A stretch of DNA of 55,044 bases from Tannerellaceae bacterium (lineage in GTDB: Bacteria; Bacteroidota; Bacteroidia; Bacteroidales; Tannerellaceae), in assembly GCA_031257015.1 (NCBI GenBank), contig JAIRPK010000021.1, forward strand, positions 1 through 55,044, given 5' to 3'. Below the pieces are notes generated by a model. That model searched no databases. It was not told where the DNA came from and saw only the letters and a list, made by a program, of their open reading frames with translations. Below, piece by piece: positions 49,439-55,044 of this stretch. Made by a program: the position numbers and the translations under genes. Positions within the stretch are counted from its first letter, which is position 1, and the number at the start of each line of letters is the position of its first letter.

Positions 49439-50383
49439 TCATAGTCCCAAGCGCGAGGACAGTTCCAACATTCTTTCTATCGGACGAATTGCCCGCCGGC
49501 CTGTTTCTTCATCCACTTCTATTCTGGGGGCCTCGTCGCGGAGACATTTGTAAAGCTTTTCGAGAGTATTGAGCCTCATGAAGGAACATTCGTTGCAGGC
49601 GCATGTGCTATCGTTCGGGGGAGCGGGAATGAACTCCTTTTGGGGGCTGCGCTTCTGCATTTCGTGTATAACGCCGCTCTCGGTGGCGACGATGAACCGA
49701 AGGGCGGGAGATGCGACCGTATAATTAAGCAGGGCGGAGGTGGAGCCAACATAATCGGATATGTTGATTATGGGCTGCTTACATTCGGGGTGCGCTATGA
49801 TTAATGCTTCGGGATGGAGGGACTTCAGGGCGATGATCTTTTCCAGCGAAAACTGTTCATGGACATGGCAGGCGCCGTCCCATAGCTTCATCTTACGGCC
49901 GGTGATGCTGTTGATGTAGTTACCAAGGTTGCGGTCGGGGCCGAAGATGATGGGGGCGTCAGGCGGGAGGCTCTCTACGATTTGGCGGGCGTTGGTTGAT
50001 GTCACCACGATGTCGGTTATGGCTTTGACGGCGGCAGTGGTGTTTACATACGATATGACGGTATGGCCGGGATTGGCGGCGACAAAAGCGGCAAACTCCA
50101 CGGCAGGGCAACTGTCGGCAAGCGAGCAGCCGGCGGATATGTCGGGAACGAGGACGGTCTTCGAGGGGCAGAGTATTTTGGCCGTCTCGCCCATGAAGTG
50201 AACGCCGCAGACGACAATGATGTCCGCCTTCGTCCCGGCAGCCCATTGCGCAAGCGCCAGACTGTCGCCAACATAATCGGCAACGTCCTGTATGTCCCCT
50301 GTCTGGTAGTAGTGAGCAAGGATGACGGCGTTTTTCTCCGTGCGCAGCTTGTTTATATTCTCTATCAGTTCGTTGTTATTCAT
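49439..50383 (-). CDS. nadA: Quinolinate synthase
   Basis: The 314-residue enzyme condenses iminoaspartate with dihydroxyacetone phosphate to quinolinate, a step of NAD synthesis. It has [24 protein letters not shown] split over residues 20-43, [13 protein letters not shown] with the first cluster Cys, [12 protein letters not shown] and the [14 protein letters not shown] region with the last cluster Cys. It carries an oxygen-sensitive [4Fe-4S] cluster, in line with an anaerobe. nadB and nadC are not in the window. It lies 22 bp after murQ. Confidence 0.95.
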   Translation of the reverse strand: MNNNELIENINKLRTEKNAVILAHYYQTGDIQDVADYVGDSLALAQWAAGTKADIIVVCGVHFMGETAKILCPSKTVLVPDISAGCSLADSCPAVEFAAFVAANPGHTVISYVNTTAAVKAITDIVVTSTNARQIVESLPPDAPIIFGPDRNLGNYINSITGRKMKLWDGACHVHEQFSLEKIIALKSLHPEALIIAHPECKQPIINISDYVGSTSALLNYTVASPALRFIVATESGVIHEMQKRSPQKEFIPAPPNDSTCACNECSFMRLNTLEKLYKCLRDEAPRIEVDEETGRRAIRPIERMLELSSRLGL

Positions 50384-50405
50384 TTTCTGTTTCTTTCTTT
50401 AACGG

Positions 50406-51227
50406 TTATGATTCGCTTTCGTTGCGGCGGCTTTCGCCGTCGAGCGCCTGTTTTACGGAGCCGTAGCGGTGGAGCATGTCCATGGCCTCTTCTTCCGGAA
50501 TGTGGAGCGCATCGACTAACATTCGTACAGCACGATCGATAAGTTTGCTGTTGTTAAGTTGCATGTTGACCATTTGATTGCCACGTACTCGGCCAAGCTT
50601 AATCATCAGGGCTGTGGATATCATGTTCAGAGTCATTTTTTCTGCGGTGCCTGCTTTGAGGCGAGTACTGCCGGTAACAAACTCCGGACCGGTGATTATT
50701 TCTACCGGATATTCGGCAGCTTGAGACAGAGCTGAGGACGGATTGCAGGAGATACAGCCGGTGAGCAGTCCACGGGAGCGGGCTTGAATGATTCCACCGA
50801 CAACATAGGGCGTTCCGCCGGAAGCGGCTATGCCGATGACGCTGTCGCAGGACTTCGCGCCGGCGGCTTCCAGGTCGGCCCACGCCGTAGCGGCATTGTC
50901 CTCGGCGGCTTCGACGGCGGTGCGCAGGGCAGTGTCGCCCCCGGCTATGAGGCCGTTGATGACGCCGTGCAAACCGAACGTCGGCGGTATTTCGGATGCG
51001 TCCAGTACGCCCAGCCGGCCGCTCGTGCCGGCTCCGATGTAGAAAAGGCGACCGCCGGAAGTCATCCGCACGAGTATATTATTAACGAGCGCTTCGATCT
51101 GCGGAATGGCCATGTTCACGGCTGTATGCACCTTGGCGTCCTCGCGGTTCATGCCGGTCAGGATTTCGTTAACGCTCATGCTCTCCAGGCTTTGATATTC
51201 GGAGGGGGATTCGGTGATGCTGATCAT
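50406..51227 (-). CDS. murQ: N-acetylmuramic acid 6-phosphate etherase
   Basis: The 273-residue protein splits the lactyl ether of MurNAc-6-phosphate to yield GlcNAc-6-phosphate, in cell-wall recycling. The SIS domain carries GAGTSGRLGVLDASEIPPTFG (split; about residues 62-82) and GIAASGGTPYVVGGI, with the conserved LKAGTAEKMTLNMIST. The usual neighbours, a MurNAc kinase or PTS gene, are not here; it stands between pyrH and nadA on one strand with short gaps. Confidence 0.95.
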   Translation of the reverse strand: MISITESPSEYQSLESMSVNEILTGMNREDAKVHTAVNMAIPQIEALVNNILVRMTSGGRLFYIGAGTSGRLGVLDASEIPPTFGLHGVINGLIAGGDTALRTAVEAAEDNAATAWADLEAAGAKSCDSVIGIAASGGTPYVVGGIIQARSRGLLTGCISCNPSSALSQAAEYPVEIITGPEFVTGSTRLKAGTAEKMTLNMISTALMIKLGRVRGNQMVNMQLNNSKLIDRAVRMLVDALHIPEEEAMDMLHRYGSVKQALDGESRRNESES

Positions 51228-51258
51228 TTTTCGGGTCTGTTTCTATTTATAAATCATG

Positions 51259-51969
51259 TCAGGCATGAACGCAGGTGCATACGCCCTGACCGCGGACGAC
51301 CTTCGACAATGTTCCCTCCTCGTCCATGTTAAAGACGACGACAGGCAGGTTGTTTTCACTGCATAGCGTTACGGCGGTCAGATCCATCACGCGCAAGCCT
51401 CGACGGTAAAGCTCGTCGAACGATATGTCGTCGAATCGCGTTGCCGTGGCGTCCTTCTCAGGGTCGGCCGTATAGATGCCGTCGACCCGCGTGCCTTTCA
51501 ACATGGCGCAGGCTTCGATCTCCACGCCTCGAAGCGCCGCCCCGCTATCAGTGGTGAAGAACGGATTGCCCGTTCCGCAGGCGAGGATGGCGATGCCGCC
51601 CTGCTGAAGAAATTCGACAGTTTTCCACTTGTTATAGTACTCCGCTATCGGTTCCATCCTCACTGCCGTGAACACTTTGGCTCTTGCTCCAAGGCTCTCC
51701 AGCGCCGAGGCCAGAGCGAGGCTGTTGATCGTTGTCGCCAGCATACCCATCTGGTCGCCACGAACACGATCATAGCCTTTGCCGACGCCGCTCATCCCTC
51801 GAAAGATATTGCCGCCGCCAATAACGATCGCCACCTGAACGCCCATATCTGCAACATCCTTTATCTGCAAGGCATATTGATGGAGGCGTTCTTCGTCTAT
51901 TCCGTTCTTTTCCGTCCCGGCCAGGGATTCTCCGCTCAACTTGAGCAATATTCGCTTATATATTTTCAT
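51259..51969 (-). CDS. pyrH: UMP kinase
   Basis: The 236-residue protein phosphorylates UMP to UDP. YKRILLKLSGESLAG, AIVIGGGNIFRG, GDQMGMLATTINSLAL and DGIYTADPEKD are the bacterial UMP-kinase signatures of the amino-acid kinase fold. A promoter box lies about 30 bp upstream. It is the first gene of a pyrH-murQ-nadA unit. The usual partner frr is absent in this window. Confidence 0.96.
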   Translation of the reverse strand: MKIYKRILLKLSGESLAGTEKNGIDEERLHQYALQIKDVADMGVQVAIVIGGGNIFRGMSGVGKGYDRVRGDQMGMLATTINSLALASALESLGARAKVFTAVRMEPIAEYYNKWKTVEFLQQGGIAILACGTGNPFFTTDSGAALRGVEIEACAMLKGTRVDGIYTADPEKDATATRFDDISFDELYRRGLRVMDLTAVTLCSENNLPVVVFNMDEEGTLSKVVRGQGVCTCVHA

Positions 51970-51997
51970 ACTCTTTATATATCTTATATTATGCTGG

Positions 51998-52005
51998 CAA
52001 AGATA
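51998..52005 (-). promoter_or_regulatory. -7 box TATCTTTG for pyrH
   Basis: TATCTTTG on the minus strand lies 29 nt before the pyrH start codon. Array 7 starts 227 bp further upstream; 52006-52231 holds no other feature I can name. Confidence 0.6.
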
Positions 52006-52231
52006 CGGAATGAAGAGCTGAGAATGTAGATTAGGGACTGTTTTGTTTTGAAGTCTTGCCGGAGAACTTGCGGTTGAATTTTAAACAGGGGGGAACAATG
52101 GCGCCAGGCATGGAATTGAAAGTTTGGCGGCTTAATGTCATGGCGTTCATATTTCGCTTCGTTACGAACTGCGTGAACATTTTGTCGGCGATACGAAACG
52201 TCCACGGACTGCGGCTGAATGTTTCGTAACA

Positions 52232-52567
52232 GATCAAAACCTTGTTTGAGATTTCAAAAATGGTCATGATCTCGGACAAAACCATGGTTCAACTTCCGAA
52301 AATGGTTTTGTCCGAGATCAAAATCATTTTTCGGATCTCGAAGATGGTTTTGTCCGAGATCAAAATCATTTTCCGGATCCCGGAGAAGGTTTTGTTCGAG
52401 ATCAAAATCATTTTCCGGATCCCGAAGATGGTTTTGTTTGAGATCAAAATCATTTTCCGGATCCCGGAGAAGGTTTCGTCCGAGATCAAAACCATTTTCC
52501 GGATCCTGGAGAAGGTTTTGTCCGAGATCAACGCCTGTTTTCAGCTTCCATTGACGATTTTGTTCTA
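52232..52567. repeat. Tandem array 7: 16 modules of 21 bp, alternating inverted forms
   Basis: Sixteen 21-bp modules run from 52232. Two forms alternate: one starting GATCAAAATCATTTTCCGG, the other with CCCGGAGAAGGTTTTGTCC. The second is close to the reverse complement of the first, so each 42-bp pair is a large dyad. Near the start an 18-bp perfect inverted repeat (GATCTCGGACAAAACCAT and its complement, with a short loop) shows that some modules have flipped. GATC and GGATCC sites recur. All frames stay open for long distances. The array is upstream of the pyrH promoter and downstream of the serpin gene. Confidence 0.95.
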
Positions 52568-52657
52568 TGACAAAGCGCTACCGGGGTTTGGAAACAGTTT
52601 ATTTCCTCGAATCATGGGTAATCTCGATGTGAAAATGAATATGATGATCGGTAGAAA

Positions 52658-52705
52658 AACACCAAGGCACGAAGAATTTTAATTAATGCTTCGTGCCTTG
52701 GTGTT
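52658..52705 (-). terminator. Terminator of the serpin gene
   Basis: A perfect 17-bp stem (AACACCAAGGCACGAAG and its complement) with a 14-nt loop and five T on the minus strand, about 90 bp after the serpin stop codon. Confidence 0.88.
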
Positions 52706-52795
52706 ACGGCGTTGAAAGCCGAATCCGGCGCCAGCCGACACTAATGTGCGCTCTTCAAGCCTGTACTCTTATGCTTTAAACAAGCTGTTCATTTC

Positions 52796-54169
52796 TTATT
52801 CGCTGAGGTTCCTGATGATGCCGATGAAGAATATGCAGTCTGTTTTTTTCTCGACGATGGCGAACATGAAGGGGCGATCGACGAAGAACTCATATACGGG
52901 CGGCGGCCCAGGCTCCTCTCCTCCAAAGGTGCCCACCGCGTCAATCTCCGTTGCGGCCGAGGCTTCCGTTCCCTCTTCGTTCACCTCGACGAATGTTTTT
53001 TGCAGGACACGGGAGACGTAGATGGGGGCGGCAGGATTGATGAGCGAGAAGTTGGCGGCGTTAATGTCGAACATCGACTTCATGCCCAGCGCTGTCAGCT
53101 GTTCATTCAGCTCTGTCTTATACTCCACGTGGAAGCGGGGGAGCTTGACAATAACTGTATCTAAACCGCCTCGCGGCAATACGGCGCTGTTGAGTTCAGT
53201 CATTCTGCCGCTAAGATATTGCGCGACCGAGTCAACCGATGCGCCTTCGTAAGGCAGGAATATTTTCATCTTGAAGTTCTGGCTTCCGTAAGGCAAGTCA
53301 AGCATGTAGAATCGAGATCCATCTGACAGGTAACGGTAATTATAGTAATAGAACTGCTCTTTGATGTACATGGTCGGCGCCTTGATTGTCGAGCTGTCGG
53401 CGTTATGAAACGTTTCGTCCTTTGTGTCTTCCTTCTTGAACGGGAACGTCCACGGCGCCTTGAAGTAGAGCGCGTTGAGGATGACCATCAACGTCATCTC
53501 GCCGAGCGGCTCGTCGAGGAGTTGCGGGATAGTGTTATGAGTCTTCTGCGCTACCCATTCGTTAATGATATTCATTGACGAGAGCAAATCTACGTTCCTG
53601 ACTTCAGCGTCGTAGAAGCTCATGTTAGTGTTTTTGAATGAATCCAGCACGGTGAAGTTGTTTTTTATCCATATTGAGTTGGCAGTCTCGAACGCCACCC
53701 TTGCATCCGTATTGTTCATTGCCGCCAGCATCTTTTTGAAGTAAGCATTGACCTCCTCCGCGGGCATGTCGGCAAAGCCGAGGCCAGCCAGAATCTCCTC
53801 GCGAGTGGCGCCTGCCGCCCCGTTGTTCAACATGCTTAGGGCGACGGAGGCGCTAAGAGGCGAGATGAGCATATTCTTGTTCGCATCCTCCGTTTCGAGC
53901 ATCTTGCCGAGGAGATTGAAAGCAAATCTGTTTGTGACGGAAACGATTTTCTTTTCCGTCGGCGTCAGTTGAAAATCATTGTCGGCAAAGGAGGGTGTAT
54001 TTGTTTCCGGCGTTTCTGGCGTTTCCTCCCAGGGCTTCAGCGGGTCGTTGTCGACAATTGGGGGATTGTCCTTGCTGCAGGATGCGAGGGATAGGGCGGT
54101 TAGCAAGAGGATAAGGAAGGACTTGGCAACTGGGATGTCGCGCCCGGAGATGATTCCCTGCGCCGGCAA
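52796..54169 (-). CDS. Lipoprotein serpin (serine protease inhibitor)
   Basis: The 457-residue protein has a lipoprotein signal (LLTALSLASC) and a serpin fold beginning about residue 70 (NRFAFNLLGKML, ISPLSASVALSMLNNGA). The hinge EEGTEASAAT has small residues at P15-P9, as in inhibitory serpins. By alignment with alpha-1-antitrypsin P1 would be Thr, followed by Phe; the loop is unusually long behind the scissile bond (GGEEPGPPP). Tannerella miropin is a related surface serpin. It would protect the cell from host or neighbour proteases. The N-terminus before the signal is uncertain; an ATG at 54169 adds about 14 residues. Confidence 0.87.
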   Translation of the reverse strand: MPAQGIISGRDIPVAKSFLILLLTALSLASCSKDNPPIVDNDPLKPWEETPETPETNTPSFADNDFQLTPTEKKIVSVTNRFAFNLLGKMLETEDANKNMLISPLSASVALSMLNNGAAGATREEILAGLGFADMPAEEVNAYFKKMLAAMNNTDARVAFETANSIWIKNNFTVLDSFKNTNMSFYDAEVRNVDLLSSMNIINEWVAQKTHNTIPQLLDEPLGEMTLMVILNALYFKAPWTFPFKKEDTKDETFHNADSSTIKAPTMYIKEQFYYYNYRYLSDGSRFYMLDLPYGSQNFKMKIFLPYEGASVDSVAQYLSGRMTELNSAVLPRGGLDTVIVKLPRFHVEYKTELNEQLTALGMKSMFDINAANFSLINPAAPIYVSRVLQKTFVEVNEEGTEASAATEIDAVGTFGGEEPGPPPVYEFFVDRPFMFAIVEKKTDCIFFIGIIRNLSE

Positions 54170-54447
54170 TAAATATTTAAAATAAACACATCCCCAAAAC
54201 GCAGAAAAGAGTAGAATGTAGCGAATTAACTGTAAACGTGTGAATTATGTCCTATTCTTCCTGTGTGCGAAAGCCACCGGAAGACAGGAAAACGCAAAGT
54301 CAGGACAAAGAATAGTTACCAACTCATTACGGTATGGTAATGTAAAACAACTGTCCAATTGTTTCTTTTACAGCGTTTTGCTATATTTTGCATAACGACA
54401 GGTAACTCAATTAAAAGTAATTTTGTACCACTAAAAATTGAGTTAAG
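54170..54447. other. Spacer at the edge of a possible mobile element
   Basis: Short inverted repeats occur (for example TTCCTGT with ACAGGAA, and CTATTCTT-like with AAGAATAG around 54250-54314). TAATTTTG at 54418-54425 could be a -7 box for the recombinase. The region may hold an attachment or end sequence, but no duplicated core can be seen within the window. Confidence 0.35.
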
Positions 54448-55044
54448 ATGCGTTCTACATTTAAAATCCTGTTTTACCTGAAAAGGGGAAGCGAAAAGCC
54501 TAACGGACACCTTCCGTTAATGTGCCGCCTGACAGTGGACGGCGAAATCAAGCAGTTCAGTTGCAAACTCGACGTGCCGCCTGCGCTCTGGGACACCAAG
54601 TCCGGCAGGGCTTCGGGCAAAAGCGTTGAAGCCCGGAAGATAAACATTGCCGTCGATAGTATCCGCGTGGACGTAAACCGCCGCTATCAGGAACTCATGC
54701 AGTCGGACGGCTATGTAACAGCCGAGAAGCTGAAAAATGCCTATCTGGGCATCGGCGTTAAGCAGGAAACCCTTTTGAAGCTCTTTGAGCAGCACAACGC
54801 CGAATTTGCGAAGAAGGTGGGGCATAGCCGCGCAAAGGGAACCTATACCCGCTATTATACCGTTTGCAAACACATCCGCGAGTTCCTTGTCTTTACTTAC
54901 CACAGGGAAGATATACCGTTAAAGGAACTAAGCCTTAGTTTTATCAACGATTTTGAGTATTATTTGCGAAAAGAAAAAGGCTGTCGAACCAATACCGTAT
55001 GGGGATATATGATTGTGTTGAAGCATATCATATCCATTGCAAGG
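54448..55044 (+). CDS. Tyrosine recombinase/integrase, 5' part
   Basis: The visible 199 codons run off the window. They begin MRSTFKILFYLKRGSE, an arm-type DNA-binding domain (about residues 1-90) of the Bacteroidetes integrase family, followed by the SAM-like core-binding domain (FAKKVGHSRAKGTYTRYYTV, DFEYYLRKEKGCRTNTV). The catalytic Arg-His-Arg-Tyr domain lies beyond the window edge. Such recombinases belong to conjugative or mobilizable elements or transposons, so a mobile element probably starts here. The gene is first on its strand after the serpin. Confidence 0.88.
   Translation, partial: MRSTFKILFYLKRGSEKPNGHLPLMCRLTVDGEIKQFSCKLDVPPALWDTKSGRASGKSVEARKINIAVDSIRVDVNRRYQELMQSDGYVTAEKLKNAYLGIGVKQETLLKLFEQHNAEFAKKVGHSRAKGTYTRYYTVCKHIREFLVFTYHREDIPLKELSLSFINDFEYYLRKEKGCRTNTVWGYMIVLKHIISIAR

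Noticed and set aside
52242..52682. Repeat protein on the plus strand through array 7
   Set aside because: Same reason as for array 3; the frame runs on through the stem of the serpin terminator, which a real gene is unlikely to do.

Overview
The window looks like the chromosome of an anaerobic member of the Bacteroidales, possibly near Tannerellaceae, although the exact genus cannot be fixed from sequence alone. The evidence is: a SusC/SusD pair; a GldD-type lipoprotein and a protein with a type IX secretion (T9SS) tail; a succinylornithine-type transcarbamylase with Pro90; a 2-oxoacid:ferredoxin oxidoreductase operon; a lipoprotein serpin; and many promoters of the Bacteroidetes form TTTG-N19-21-TAnnTTTG.

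Layout, left to right. An unknown small gene (minus strand) is followed by repeat array 1. A tripartite efflux operon on the minus strand (tolC, array 2, hlyD, GNAT acetyltransferase, MFS pump) has an inverted-repeat element directly before tolC. Next come a DUF4831 gene and a POT peptide transporter (plus), a TlpA-like lipoprotein with a small membrane protein (minus), tRNA-Ser(UGA), and the 845-bp array 3. The kor operon (ferredoxin, alpha, a small membrane protein, beta, gamma) is followed by a FkbM methyltransferase with a C10 tract. An outer-membrane protein and a lipoprotein precede array 4. A compact operon then carries an XRE-cupin regulator, an acyl-CoA synthetase, proB, proA, succinylornithine transcarbamylase and a cupin. 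Array 5 precedes a uracil-DNA-glycosylase-like gene, a sugar-kinase-like phosphotransferase and a PepSY-like lipoprotein.

The second half holds a minus-strand block (abc-F, array 6, a FnIII/T9SS-tail protein, ssb, gldD, PPTase), then tex and greA-HIT on the plus strand. These are followed by a FrnE-like oxidoreductase, a SusC-SusD-phosphodiesterase locus, a small porin-like protein with priA, a Q/N-rich outer-membrane protein, and nadA, murQ and pyrH. Array 7, a lipoprotein serpin and the start of a tyrosine recombinase, running off the right edge, complete the window.

The most unusual property is a set of seven tandem arrays in noncoding DNA. Their unit sequences are unrelated, but all share a unit length of 21-23 bp, close to two turns of DNA. 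Most units carry a dyad-symmetric core. Each array sits on the 5' side of a gene or promoter, usually 65-230 bp away, and none of the seven lies between two convergent genes. Same spacing, same dyad layout and same kind of position, but different sequence at each site, suggests one shared process or function rather than one dispersed element. Other points of interest are a promoter-terminator leader in front of greA, a leader ORF with a hairpin before abc-F, a C10 tract in the FkbM gene, and the absence of gldE between ssb and gldD.
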